A stretch of DNA of 64,000 nucleotides from an uncultured Bacteroidales bacterium. Lineage in GTDB: Bacteria; Bacteroidota; Bacteroidia; Bacteroidales; Bacteroidaceae. Where the stretch lies: positions 1-64,000 of the forward strand of contig CADCIO010000016.1 in assembly GCA_902801475.1 (NCBI GenBank), in the 5' to 3' direction. Positions within the stretch are counted from its first letter, which is position 1. Each line of letters begins with the position of its first letter. Below are positions 8,805 through 17,758 of this stretch, piece by piece. A program made the position numbers and the translations under genes. Below the pieces are notes generated by a model. It was not told the DNA's origin. It did not search any database and worked only from the letters and a program-made list of their open reading frames with translations.

Positions 8805-11273
8805 CTACTTCCGTTTCCTCATCTTCTGTCTGCCTCCATTCTTTCTTTCCCTCTTCGGAGCCTTACCCGTATGCTTGGCACCACGCTTTTGGGTCGTCTG
8901 AACGAAGGGCTCGTAGAAAACTGGTTCTGCTGTATAAAGAGAAGATTCGTGGGAAACCAATTCATAGTCAAGTTGCTTGCGGAAAAGGTCAGCATGCGCC
9001 ACCTTGATGCGGATGGGGTCACCAAGGGAAAAACGATGATGCGTCTGACGCCCCACAAGGCAGAAGTTCTTGTCGTCAAAATCAAAGGCTTCTTCACCCA
9101 AGAAACGCACGGCAATAAGTCCTTCGCAGTGGTTCTCATCAATCTCGGCATAAATACCAAATTCGTTCACGCCACTAATGTGGGCATCAAACTCCTGTCC
9201 GAGTTTGTCACTCATGAACTCCACTTGCTTATACTTGATGCTGGCACGTTCGGCACTGGCAGCCAATTGCTCCATTTGTGAGGAATGCTCACACAAGTTT
9301 TCATATTTCTTCTGACTGGCTGAAGCCCCACCCTGTTCGTAGCGAGTCAGCAGACGGTGCACCATCAAATCGGGGTAACGACGGATAGGCGACGTGAAAT
9401 GGGTGTAATACTTGAAGCCCAAGCCATAGTGTCCTATATTATAAGTAGAATAGACGGCTTTCTGCATAGCACGAAGCGATGCCATCTCTATCAGATTCTG
9501 TACACGATTACCTTGCACATCCTTGAGCAATTTGTTCAAACTATGTGCCACATCCTCCTTCTTACCCTGTGTCAAGAGTTGGAATCCGAAACGTGAAGCC
9601 ATACCTGCAAGATTGTCCAGTTTGTTGATATCGGGCATATCATGAATACGATAAGGGAGGGTCTTATGTGATTTACTATTTTCGCTTTTGCCATCTGGAG
9701 CTCCTACACTTTCTGCCACAGCCCTGTTGGCCAGCAGCATGAACTCCTCCACCAACTTGTTGGCATCTTTGGCATGTTTGAAATACACGCGAATAGGTTT
9801 ACCCTGCTCGTCTATCTCAAAACGTGGTTCCTCGCGATCAAAGTCAATGGAACCCTCCTTAAACCGTTTGTCACGCAACTGATGCGCCATACGGTTGAGG
9901 GTGATGAGCAAGTCTGCATACTCACCCTGACGATGGTCGGCTGGTACAGGTGTGACAGGGATCTTGGTCGGATCAATCGGAGCGAGGTTGTCACGAAAAG
10001 CATTGAGTTCCGTATCAGGCAGAACCTCCTGTGCTGGAATGGGCTGCGTGGGTTGCACCTTCCCTTCACGGATGAGTTCACATTCACGTGCCTCACCATT
10101 TTGTTCGAGCAAATACTGCACCTCCTCATAAGTGTAGCGTCGGCAACTCTTGATCACCGTATGTTTGATGCGTCGATTCAGCACTTCTGCTTCCTCGTTC
10201 ATCTCGAAGATGACAGAATAAGTGAGTTTCTCCTCGTTGGGACGCAGCGAACAAAGCATATTGCAGAGGTGTTCGGGCAACATTGGAATGGTGCGATCCA
10301 CCAGATAGATAGAAGTGGCACGCTGCTGTGCTTCTTGGTCTATGACCGAACCTTCAAGCACATAGTGGCTCACGTCAGCAATGTGGACACCCACTTCCCA
10401 TAGCCCCTTCTTCAATTGTTTGATGGAGATGGCATCGTCAAAGTCCTTGGCATCACGGGGGTCTATGGTGATGGTAAAGGTGTCACGGAAATCCTCACGT
10501 TGAGCAATCTCTTCAGGCGTGATACCGGCATCCAATTGATTGGCAGCAGCCTCCACCTTCTCTGGATATTTGTATGGTAAGCCAAACTCTGCGAGGATGG
10601 CATGCATCTCAGTGTTATTGTCACCTTCCTTACCCAACACATCTATCACCTCGCCAATCGGGTTACGAGCTTCTTGAGGCCAGTCCGTCACCTTCACGAC
10701 CACTTTCTGCCCATTCGTTGCACCCTTCAATTTTTCTACAGGAATGACAATGTCGCTTTGTAAGATGCCTGTAGGAACAGACAGGAACGCCACACTGTGC
10801 TGCACATCCAAGGTTCCCACAAAAGGTTTCTCCCGACGTTTCACAATCTCGATGACCTCACCATGTAATTTGTGGTTGCCATATTTCTTGGCATGAATGC
10901 CCACTTTGACACGGTCACCAGGCAATGCATGGTGGGTGTCTTCGTCATAGATGGAGATACCCATTCCATCATCAGTATCCACATAGTTTCTTCCTCCCGA
11001 AGTGCGGTTGAAGGTTCCTTCCACCACATGCGCCGTACCTCGGTAGATGAAATAACCATCGTGGTTCTTCACCAGATCTCCTGCTTCGAGCATCTCGTTC
11101 AGGATATCCACACATAGCATCCTCAACGGGTGTTTTGTCAACCCCATCTCACTAAACACGTTCTTTAATGCGAGCTGCCTACCCTGATTTCTGTGCAGAT
11201 AGTCGCCCACCATGTCTCTCATTTCACGCTTGTTGATGCTGGACTTCACCAGCCTTGATTCTTTCTTTGACAT
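8805..11273 (-). CDS. rnr: Ribonuclease R
   Basis: This 3'-5' exoribonuclease degrades structured RNA and mRNA fragments. In order: an N-terminal winged-helix region, cold-shock domains (about residues 85-240), the RNB catalytic domain with DPRDAKDFDDAIS carrying the metal-binding aspartates and HFTSPIRRYPDLMVHRLL near its end, an S1 domain (about 690-770), and a Lys/Arg-rich tail ending RQKMRKRK. At 822 residues it is somewhat longer than many Bacteroidetes homologues because of a loop of about 50 residues inside RNB (around AQEVLPDTELNAF). The start at 11273 fits a -7 box about 25 bp upstream. It is divergent from the SDR gene. Confidence 0.95.
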   Translation of the reverse strand: MSKKESRLVKSSINKREMRDMVGDYLHRNQGRQLALKNVFSEMGLTKHPLRMLCVDILNEMLEAGDLVKNHDGYFIYRGTAHVVEGTFNRTSGGRNYVDTDDGMGISIYDEDTHHALPGDRVKVGIHAKKYGNHKLHGEVIEIVKRREKPFVGTLDVQHSVAFLSVPTGILQSDIVIPVEKLKGATNGQKVVVKVTDWPQEARNPIGEVIDVLGKEGDNNTEMHAILAEFGLPYKYPEKVEAAANQLDAGITPEEIAQREDFRDTFTITIDPRDAKDFDDAISIKQLKKGLWEVGVHIADVSHYVLEGSVIDQEAQQRATSIYLVDRTIPMLPEHLCNMLCSLRPNEEKLTYSVIFEMNEEAEVLNRRIKHTVIKSCRRYTYEEVQYLLEQNGEARECELIREGKVQPTQPIPAQEVLPDTELNAFRDNLAPIDPTKIPVTPVPADHRQGEYADLLITLNRMAHQLRDKRFKEGSIDFDREEPRFEIDEQGKPIRVYFKHAKDANKLVEEFMLLANRAVAESVGAPDGKSENSKSHKTLPYRIHDMPDINKLDNLAGMASRFGFQLLTQGKKEDVAHSLNKLLKDVQGNRVQNLIEMASLRAMQKAVYSTYNIGHYGLGFKYYTHFTSPIRRYPDLMVHRLLTRYEQGGASASQKKYENLCEHSSQMEQLAASAERASIKYKQVEFMSDKLGQEFDAHISGVNEFGIYAEIDENHCEGLIAVRFLGEEAFDFDDKNFCLVGRQTHHRFSLGDPIRIKVAHADLFRKQLDYELVSHESSLYTAEPVFYEPFVQTTQKRGAKHTGKAPKRERKNGGRQKMRKRK

Positions 11274-11298
11274 AGTATCAGTCTTTTTTATTTGGTTG

Positions 11299-11306
11299 CA
11301 AAGATA
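11299..11306 (-). promoter_or_regulatory. rnr promoter -7 box
   Basis: TATCTTTG on the minus strand matches TAnnTTTG exactly, giving a leader of about 20 nt to the rnr ATG. No -33 TTTG is seen. Confidence 0.6.
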
Positions 11307-11327
11307 GTGAATTTAAATTAAAAGTCG

Positions 11328-11335
11328 TACCTTTG
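11328..11335 (+). promoter_or_regulatory. SDR gene promoter -7 box
   Basis: TACCTTTG is a perfect -7 box, 19 nt before the ATG at 11355. It is back-to-back with the rnr promoter, the boxes being 21 bp apart. Confidence 0.65.
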
Positions 11336-11354
11336 CAGTCAAAATTCATTCAGC

Positions 11355-12374
11355 ATGAAGATTTTAGTTACAGGAGCCAGTGGTTTTATCGGCAGTTTTC
11401 TTTGCGAAGAAGGTCTAAAGCGAGGCATGGAAACATGGGCTGGCATGAGACAACATTCCAGTCGCCGATGGCTGAAGGACGAACGATTGAAGTTCGCCAC
11501 CCTCGACATGACGGATGCTGTGCAGCTGAAAGAACAACTTTCTACCTATAAAGAGCAAATCGGCAAATGGGATATCATCATCCATGCAGCAGGAGCGACA
11601 AAATGTCTGAAAAGCGAAGACTTTGATCTGCATAACTTCCAATGCACGAAGAATTTGGTGAACACGCTCCAAGATTTGGACATGATGCCCGACCAGTTCC
11701 TTTATGTAAGCAGCCTCAGCGTCTTAGGTCCTATCCGTGAGGAGAAGAATGCCGATGGCACCTACAATGACATGCAGGCTTCGGACACGCCAAAGCCAAA
11801 CACAGCGTATGGGGAAAGCAAGGTGAAGAGTGAGGAGTTTTTGAAGGGAGTTGAAAGCGTCACCATTTTCCGTCCTACAGGTGTCTATGGTCCTCGCGAA
11901 AAAGACTATTTCATGATGGCAAAATCCATCAAACAGCACATCGACTTTGCTGTGGGTTACCAAAAGCAGGTCATCACGTTTGTATATGTACGTGATTTGG
12001 TGGGGGCTATCTTTGCTGCAATTGGAAAGGCAGGCGTAGCCAACGGGAAAACCTATTTGGTGAGCGATGGATACAACTACGATAGCCGTGCATTCAGCGA
12101 CCTTCTTCAGAAGGAACTGGATATAAAGCATGTGCTGCACATCAAGGCACCATTGTGGCTGCTATGGATCATTAGCACTATGGCTGAAGGCTTCTCAAAA
12201 CTCACGCATAAGCCCAGCACACTGAATGGTGACAAATACCGCATCATGTGTCAACGCAACTGGCAATGTGACATTTCACCATTGAAGGACGAATTGGGCT
12301 ACATACCTGAATGGCCCTTGGAACGAGGTGTGAAGGAGTGTATGGATTGGTACAAAGAAAACAAGTGGATATAG
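11355..12374 (+). CDS. NAD-dependent epimerase/dehydratase family protein (extended SDR)
   Basis: This is an extended short-chain dehydrogenase of 339 residues. The Rossmann NAD(P)-binding motif TGASGFIG is at the extreme N terminus (GASGFIG about 7-13), and the catalytic Tyr152-x3-Lys156 lies in NTAYGESK with upstream Ser residues (YVSSLS) completing the triad. The C-terminal half has a hydrophobic segment (LWLLWIISTMAEGF) suggesting membrane association. The PAP2 gene follows after 3 bp, so the two are co-transcribed. Substrate is unknown: candidates are a nucleotide sugar or, by analogy with CerR-type ceramide reductases, a lipid. The partner gene makes the lipid option worth testing. Confidence 0.85.
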   Translation: MKILVTGASGFIGSFLCEEGLKRGMETWAGMRQHSSRRWLKDERLKFATLDMTDAVQLKEQLSTYKEQIGKWDIIIHAAGATKCLKSEDFDLHNFQCTKNLVNTLQDLDMMPDQFLYVSSLSVLGPIREEKNADGTYNDMQASDTPKPNTAYGESKVKSEEFLKGVESVTIFRPTGVYGPREKDYFMMAKSIKQHIDFAVGYQKQVITFVYVRDLVGAIFAAIGKAGVANGKTYLVSDGYNYDSRAFSDLLQKELDIKHVLHIKAPLWLLWIISTMAEGFSKLTHKPSTLNGDKYRIMCQRNWQCDISPLKDELGYIPEWPLERGVKECMDWYKENKWI

Positions 12375-12377
12375 AAA

Positions 12378-13349
12378 ATGATACTGAAAGAATATTTTAA
12401 AAAAGATGAAGAAAAGGGACTTTGCAGCATGGAAATCCTTACGCTGATTTACATGCTCTTCACCACAGTCCTGATTGGCATCTATTGGAACAAACTTGCC
12501 GACCCAACAGGCATGATTGTCACCCGAATTTGCATGTTGGCAGCCATAGGTGCCCTCTATGGTCTATACCGTTGGTATCCCTGCCGTGCTTTGCGCATTC
12601 TACGCATTGCACCTCCCATGCTGGGTCTCATCTCTTGGTATCCAGAGACATACGATTTCTGTTCTCAATTACCTTATCTGGATCACGTTTTCGCCCAAAT
12701 GGACCAAGATTTATTTGGGTGTCAACCCGCCTGGGAATTTAGCAAGATAGTGAATAGCACCTTCTGGAGCGAAGCCTTCAATATGGGCTACTATGCCTAC
12801 TTCTACATGATGGCAACGACCATCGTCTTCTATCAACTGTGTCGCTATTCACAGGCCGATCGGGCTGGTTTTATCTTCCTCGGATCTTTCTTCATCTATT
12901 ATGTAATATATGAATTCCTGCCTGTGGCTGGACCACAATACTATTTCTTGGCCATAGGGACAGAGAAAGCCGCTTCGGGCGTGTTCCCTCCCGTAGGCTA
13001 TTATTTTCAAACCCACACCGAAATGCTCACGCTTGAGGTGAAAGGTGTGTTCAGTCAACTTGTACAATGGGCACATGAAGCTGGCGAACGCCCCACTGCT
13101 GCTTTTCCGAGCAGTCATGTGGGCATGAGCACTGTGACGATGCTGTTGGCGTGGAAGGCGAAGAACAAGTGGCTTTTCTGGCTGATGATGCCGTTGTATC
13201 TGTTGTTGTGTTGTGCCACTGTGTATATCAAGGCACACTACCTCATCGACTCCATCGCCGGATTCTTTACGGCCATTCTATTCTTCGTACTGACTAACTG
13301 GCTGTATAAGCGTCTGCACCCCAACTGTACAGCAAATAATAATTTGTAA
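12378..13349 (+). CDS. PAP2-superfamily membrane phosphatase/phosphotransferase (PAP2_3-like)
   Basis: This is an integral membrane protein of 323 residues with about six hydrophobic segments. The PAP2 catalytic signature is present near the C terminus: ERPTAAFPSSHVGMS (phosphatase motif 2 with its His) and KAHYLIDSIAGFF (motif 3 with the second His and Asp). This layout matches the PAP2_3 group, which includes Aur1/Ipt-like inositol-phosphotransferases as well as lipid phosphate phosphatases. It starts 3 bp after the SDR stop. The tight pairing suggests a shared lipid-linked substrate, but the reaction cannot be fixed from sequence. Confidence 0.85.
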   Translation: MILKEYFKKDEEKGLCSMEILTLIYMLFTTVLIGIYWNKLADPTGMIVTRICMLAAIGALYGLYRWYPCRALRILRIAPPMLGLISWYPETYDFCSQLPYLDHVFAQMDQDLFGCQPAWEFSKIVNSTFWSEAFNMGYYAYFYMMATTIVFYQLCRYSQADRAGFIFLGSFFIYYVIYEFLPVAGPQYYFLAIGTEKAASGVFPPVGYYFQTHTEMLTLEVKGVFSQLVQWAHEAGERPTAAFPSSHVGMSTVTMLLAWKAKNKWLFWLMMPLYLLLCCATVYIKAHYLIDSIAGFFTAILFFVLTNWLYKRLHPNCTANNNL

Positions 13350-13366
13350 AAATGTAAATCACAATC

Positions 13367-14140
13367 ATGACGATCATTTACCCTTCCCCCATATTTGGTC
13401 CTGTACACAGTCGCCGTCTTGGCGTGTCGTTGGGCATCAATCTCCTGCCTGGCGACGGCAAATGCTGTTCGTTTGACTGTATCTATTGTGAGTGTGGTTT
13501 CAACCACGATTTCATACCACAACAAAAGATGCCAACACAAGAAGAGGTGTTGCGTGCCCTCCAACATCAGTTGCGCAAGATGAAAGAAGAAGGGCCAGCA
13601 CCCGACGTGCTGACCTTTGCGGGCAATGGCGAGCCGACACTTCATCCCCATTTCCCAGAAATCATTGAAGGCACTATTGCCTTGCGTGACAAATATTTCC
13701 CCAATGCAAAGGTGAGTGTCCTGACCAATGCCACTCAAATCCATAAAAAGCCCGTGTTTGATGCCCTCTGCCAGGTGGATAACAACATCTGTAAACTCGA
13801 CACCATTTCTGCCGATTATATTGGGCTGGTAGATCGTCCTAATGGCACTTACGAGGTAGAGAAAATCATCGAACACCTGAAAGAGTTTGGTAATCGTTGT
13901 ATCATCCAAACCATGTTTATGAAGGGAGAACACAAAGGGCATTCCGTTGACAACACAAGCGAAACATTTGTACAGCCTTGGCTGAAAACGGTCGACGAAA
14001 TACGTCCACGTGAAGTGATGATATACACGATTGATCGCGAAACTCCTGCACACGGACTGAAAAAGGCAGAACCCGCTGTGCTGGATGCGATAGGCAAACA
14101 AGTAGAACAGCTTGGCATTCAATGCAAGGTTGCTTATTAA
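13367..14140 (+). CDS. Radical SAM protein (COG0731-like)
   Basis: The product has 257 residues. The [4Fe-4S] cluster motif is Cys34-x3-Cys38-x2-Cys41 (CSFDCIYC), followed by a GNGEPTLHPHFPE segment that contacts SAM. The N terminus (IYPSPIFGPVHSRRLG) is typical of this family of small radical SAM proteins related to the TYW1 catalytic core, whose reaction is unknown. It lies in the same direction as the SDR/PAP2 pair and the sirtuin, with 17- and 32-bp gaps, so it is probably part of one transcript from 11328. Confidence 0.85.
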   Translation: MTIIYPSPIFGPVHSRRLGVSLGINLLPGDGKCCSFDCIYCECGFNHDFIPQQKMPTQEEVLRALQHQLRKMKEEGPAPDVLTFAGNGEPTLHPHFPEIIEGTIALRDKYFPNAKVSVLTNATQIHKKPVFDALCQVDNNICKLDTISADYIGLVDRPNGTYEVEKIIEHLKEFGNRCIIQTMFMKGEHKGHSVDNTSETFVQPWLKTVDEIRPREVMIYTIDRETPAHGLKKAEPAVLDAIGKQVEQLGIQCKVAY

Positions 14141-14172
14141 CCACCAGCAACACCTAAAACCATTATAGCAGT

Positions 14173-14874
14173 ATGAAAAAATTAGTTTTCTTGACCGGTG
14201 CAGGCATGTCAGCAGAGAGCGGCATCAGCACCTTCCGTGACAGCGGTGGCCTTTGGGAACAGTATCCCGTGGAGGCAGTGGCAAGCATTCAGGGTTACGA
14301 ACGTGACCCCGAACTGGTGCAGAAGTTCTACAACGAACGTCGCCAGCAATTGAGTAGTGTGGTGCCTAACGAAGGACACAAACTCGTAGCGAGCCTCGAA
14401 GACCAATTCAATGTGACCGTCATTACACAAAATGTGGATGACCTGCACGAGCGCGCCGGTTCCCATAATATTATCCACCTGCATGGAGAGTTGATGAAAG
14501 CTACCTCTTCACGCAATCCGAACGACCCCAACTGCATTGTCACCCTACCCGAAGATAACCCCATCATCCGAATGGGTGACAAGGCGAAGGACGGTAGTCA
14601 ACTGCGTCCGTTCATTGTATGGTTTGGCGAGAGCGTTCCTATGATTGAACCTGCCATCGAGCAGGTCAGCAAAGCCGACATCCTGGTGGTAATTGGCACC
14701 TCCCTCAATGTCTATCCAGCAGCAGGTTTGCTGAACTTCACCAACGAACACTGCAAGATCTACCTCATTGACCCCAAAGACGTGCCATACAACCCCAATC
14801 TGGGCATCCACCACATTATGAAAGGAGCCAGCGAAGGCATGAAGGAGCTTGTAGAATTGCTCAAAACAACCTAA
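14173..14874 (+). CDS. Sir2-family NAD-dependent protein deacylase (sirtuin)
   Basis: The product (233 residues) removes acyl groups from lysine using NAD+. GAGMSAESGISTFRD binds NAD, TQNVDDLH and the catalytic His104 (IHLHGE) follow, and GTSLNVYPAAGL closes the Rossmann fold. Tyr53 and Arg56 in KFYNERR match the class III (desuccinylase/demalonylase) Y-x2-R pair. The zinc-binding Cys quartet normally found after HGE is missing (only one Cys, in DPNC); as I recall, Bacteroides homologues share this, so it is probably a lineage trait and not decay. It is the last gene of the 11355 run. Confidence 0.92.
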   Translation: MKKLVFLTGAGMSAESGISTFRDSGGLWEQYPVEAVASIQGYERDPELVQKFYNERRQQLSSVVPNEGHKLVASLEDQFNVTVITQNVDDLHERAGSHNIIHLHGELMKATSSRNPNDPNCIVTLPEDNPIIRMGDKAKDGSQLRPFIVWFGESVPMIEPAIEQVSKADILVVIGTSLNVYPAAGLLNFTNEHCKIYLIDPKDVPYNPNLGIHHIMKGASEGMKELVELLKTT

Positions 14875-14920
14875 TATTTCCTTAATATAGCATAAATTCC
14901 GTTAAAATAGGGCTTAACAC

Positions 14921-14951
14921 TTCGTAGATGCAAAAATTGTTCGTAATTTTG
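14921..14951 (+). promoter_or_regulatory. Promoter of the envelope operon
   Basis: The -7 box TAATTTTG is at 14944-14951 and a near-match -33 (TTCG, 14921-14924) lies upstream with a 19-bp spacer. The predicted start near 14957 favours the ATG at 14983 over an in-frame ATG at 14959. Confidence 0.6.
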
Positions 14952-14982
14952 CACCGTTTTGTATATTGGCTTATTGCGAACA

Positions 14983-16338
14983 ATGAAGAAATTAGATAAG
15001 AAGCATACGTTCAGGAGCATGGCTGTGCTGATGATAACAGTGTTAGTACTTGCGTCATGCTTGGGCAGCGATCATATTGAAACTACGCCACAGTGCGCCA
15101 TCACCAGCTTTGCAGTCAACAGCATCACATGCGATGCTTTGGCCAAGAAGTACGACCAATACGGCAACGCTACTGACACCATCGTCTCAAAAACGATATA
15201 CGGAAGTCAGATATTCTTCAATATTGACCAACTGAATGGACACATCTATACTGTCGATTCTCTACCCAATTGGGTGGATTTGACGAAAGTGGTACCAGTA
15301 GTCTATTCTCAAGGCGATGTGTACTACAAACTTCAACCAGAGGATGAACTCTACTATCCATTAGAGTCTAGTAGAACCATCATCGATTTCAACCAGACGG
15401 TGGAGATGCTGTGTGCCTCCACCGACGGACTTTCCAAAAGAATTTACAAGGTGGATATCTACAAGCATGTGGGCAATACCGACACGCTGGAATGGAAATC
15501 CATCACTTCTGACCTTGCCATCACAGGAGCCAGCAAAGTGTTCTATGTGGACGGCAAAGTCTTTGTTTTTGCCCAAAACGATGAGGCGCAGCCAGTGATG
15601 ACGTTTGCAGAGGTAGACGACGCCCAAACATGGAGCAAACCTGTCAGCATTCCTGTTGACAATGGTTCTATCGTCTTGTTCAACAATAGCTTCTATGGAT
15701 TGGGCAACGATGGCCTCATCTATTACAGTGCACCAGAGCAATTGGGCACCACATGGACGAAAGCCTCCGACCAAAAGGTGGAGCGTCTGCTAGCTGCTGA
15801 TGCCTACTACCTCTACGCTTACGATGGTACAGCCATCATCGGTTCTTCTGACCTCAACACTTGGTCGATAGAAGGTACGGAGGATTTGGAGATGTTACCT
15901 GAAATCTCAATTAACTCCATCACCAGTCCTTCAGCTACCAACAAGAATTTGCAGGTAACGGTAATGACGGGACTGTCAAGTCAAAATAGCAAAAATGGTG
16001 TGAGTTGGTGCAAGAACTCTTCAGAGGACACCAGCATCAACCAGCCTTGGGCTTACATACAAGTAACACCTGACAATGCATACGGGATGCCCCACTTCGA
16101 CTACTCCAGCGTAACCAAATACAATGGTGCGCTGTATGCCATCGGCGTAGAAGACGATGCGTACGGTGAATTGTACCGTTCGGACGATAACGGCATCACG
16201 TGGCACCCACAGTCAAAGAAATACCCCATGCCAACGGATCTCAAACCAGCCAATGGCGTGGCAAGTATCGTAGCTGTGGACAAGAATCTATGGATTATTC
16301 AGGAAAACGGCAAGGTATGGCAAGGCTCTATACAATAA
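14983..16338 (+). CDS. DUF6242-type lipoprotein with predicted beta-propeller
   Basis: The start at 14983 follows the promoter and gives a lipoprotein signal, VLASC, with the lipidated Cys near residue 26; the product is 451 residues. The body consists of repeats with WS/W-P spacing and BNR-like phrases (SDDNGITWHPQSKK, WTKASDQ), indicating a six- or seven-bladed propeller facing the periplasm or surface. Function is unknown. Its last 22 bp overlap the start of the next gene, so translation is probably coupled. Family assignment comes from recall of Bacteroidales homologues found next to the DUF6089-uppS-bamA cluster. Confidence 0.7.
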   Translation: MKKLDKKHTFRSMAVLMITVLVLASCLGSDHIETTPQCAITSFAVNSITCDALAKKYDQYGNATDTIVSKTIYGSQIFFNIDQLNGHIYTVDSLPNWVDLTKVVPVVYSQGDVYYKLQPEDELYYPLESSRTIIDFNQTVEMLCASTDGLSKRIYKVDIYKHVGNTDTLEWKSITSDLAITGASKVFYVDGKVFVFAQNDEAQPVMTFAEVDDAQTWSKPVSIPVDNGSIVLFNNSFYGLGNDGLIYYSAPEQLGTTWTKASDQKVERLLAADAYYLYAYDGTAIIGSSDLNTWSIEGTEDLEMLPEISINSITSPSATNKNLQVTVMTGLSSQNSKNGVSWCKNSSEDTSINQPWAYIQVTPDNAYGMPHFDYSSVTKYNGALYAIGVEDDAYGELYRSDDNGITWHPQSKKYPMPTDLKPANGVASIVAVDKNLWIIQENGKVWQGSIQ

Positions 16339-16979
16339 TCATCACGCTCCTCCTCGCAGTAAGTGTACAAGCGCAAGAACTGGAATATGCATTGGAACTT
16401 GGTGCGATGGGCGGTCCCAGCTTCTACATGGGAGACGCCAACCTCAACGGCTTCTACAAGAACGTGACGATGGCGGGCGGACTGATGGGACGATACAACA
16501 TCAACCCACGTATGGCGCTAAAGTTTGACATCGGCTACGGAAGCGTGAAGGGCAATGCCAACAAGGGCAAGAATAAATACCCCGACAAGAAGGGGCAGAA
16601 ATGGGACTTCAACAACTCGCTGTTAGACGTGGGTTGCCAGTACGAACTCAACTTCTGGGGCTACGGCACAGGAACGGGTTACAAAGGGCACAAGCGACTC
16701 GCGCCCTATATCCAAATGGGATTGGGCTTTACCTATGGCAACAAGGAGCTGACCATGAACATCCCCGTGGGTTTTGGCGTGAAATACAAATTCAGACCAC
16801 GCTGGAATGTCGGAATCGACTGGTCCATGCGCTTCTCCATGAGCGACAAACTGGACGGCATCGAAGACCCCTACAAAGTCAAGAGCGGATTCCTGAAGAA
16901 TAAGGACAGCTACTCGTGGACTATGGTGTACATCTCCTACGACCTCTGCCCGAAATACCGCAAATGCGCTAACGATTAA
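16317..16979 (+). CDS. DUF6089-type outer-membrane beta-barrel protein
   Basis: The ATG at 16317 is chosen because it begins a signal peptide (MARLYTIIITLLLAVSVQAQ); the product is 220 residues. The mature part has Gly/aromatic alternation (LELGAMGGPSFYMGDANLNG, GLGFTYGNKELT) typical of small OmpA-like barrels. Function is unknown. The family regularly sits directly upstream of uppS and bamA in Bacteroidetes, as here, hinting at a role in outer-membrane assembly or simply operon history. It overlaps the preceding lipoprotein gene by 22 bp in another frame. Confidence 0.75.
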   Translation: MARLYTIIITLLLAVSVQAQELEYALELGAMGGPSFYMGDANLNGFYKNVTMAGGLMGRYNINPRMALKFDIGYGSVKGNANKGKNKYPDKKGQKWDFNNSLLDVGCQYELNFWGYGTGTGYKGHKRLAPYIQMGLGFTYGNKELTMNIPVGFGVKYKFRPRWNVGIDWSMRFSMSDKLDGIEDPYKVKSGFLKNKDSYSWTMVYISYDLCPKYRKCAND

Positions 16980-16997
16980 GAATTAAAAAACAAGAAT

Positions 16998-17738
16998 ATG
17001 TATAAAGAACAAATAGATATGACTCGAGTGCCACGCCACATCGCCATCATTATGGACGGTAATGGGCGTTGGGCTAAGGCGCGAGGAAAAGAACGAACTT
17101 ACGGTCATCAGGAGGGTGTGGAACGTGTGAAGGACATCATGACCGCAGCCGTCAATCTAGGAGTGGAATATCTGACGCTCTATACATTCTCTACTGAGAA
17201 CTGGAATCGCCCTGCAGACGAAGTGGCAGCGCTGATGGCACTATTGCTGAAACACCTGGAGGAAGAGCTCTTCATCAAGAAGAATGCCCGTTTCCGCGTG
17301 ATTGGCGACAAGAGCCGTCTGCCTCAAGCCGTACAGGACGTGTGCAACTATATGGAGGAGCGCACCAAGAACCACACCAAAACATGTATGGTCTTGGCAC
17401 TCAGTTACTCTTCCAAATGGGAAATCACCAACGCTGTTCAGAAGATTGCACAGGAGGTGAAAGAAGGTACGCTGGCTGCAGATGCCATCAATGAAGAGAC
17501 TATCAGCCAACATCTTGCCACCAACTTCATGCCAGACCCAGAGCTGATGATTCGCACAGGTGGTGAGGAACGTCTGAGTAACTATCTGCTGTGGCAGTGT
17601 GCCTATTCTGAGTTCTATTTCACCGACATCTATTGGCCTGATTTCAAGGAAGAGGAATTCCACAAGGCCATCGTAGACTATCAGAGCCGTCAACGCCGTT
17701 TTGGCAAGACTGGTGAACAAGTGACCGAGAACAAATAA
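16998..17738 (+). CDS. uppS: Isoprenyl transferase (undecaprenyl diphosphate synthase)
   Basis: This enzyme condenses farnesyl diphosphate with isopentenyl diphosphates to make undecaprenyl diphosphate, the lipid carrier for peptidoglycan and surface glycans. The cis-prenyltransferase signature [17 protein letters not shown] carries catalytic Asp20; [13 protein letters not shown] and the C-terminal [15 protein letters not shown] and DIYWPDF motifs are all intact. At 246 residues the length is normal. Met8 could also be the start. It is 18 bp after the DUF6089 gene and 20 bp before bamA. Confidence 0.96.
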   Translation: MYKEQIDMTRVPRHIAIIMDGNGRWAKARGKERTYGHQEGVERVKDIMTAAVNLGVEYLTLYTFSTENWNRPADEVAALMALLLKHLEEELFIKKNARFRVIGDKSRLPQAVQDVCNYMEERTKNHTKTCMVLALSYSSKWEITNAVQKIAQEVKEGTLAADAINEETISQHLATNFMPDPELMIRTGGEERLSNYLLWQCAYSEFYFTDIYWPDFKEEEFHKAIVDYQSRQRRFGKTGEQVTENK

Positions 17739-17758
17739 CAATACATTATATAATATAC

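Noticed and set aside
13238..14122. 294-codon minus-strand open frame
   Set aside because: Antisense to the radical SAM gene with an intact CxxxCxxC motif.
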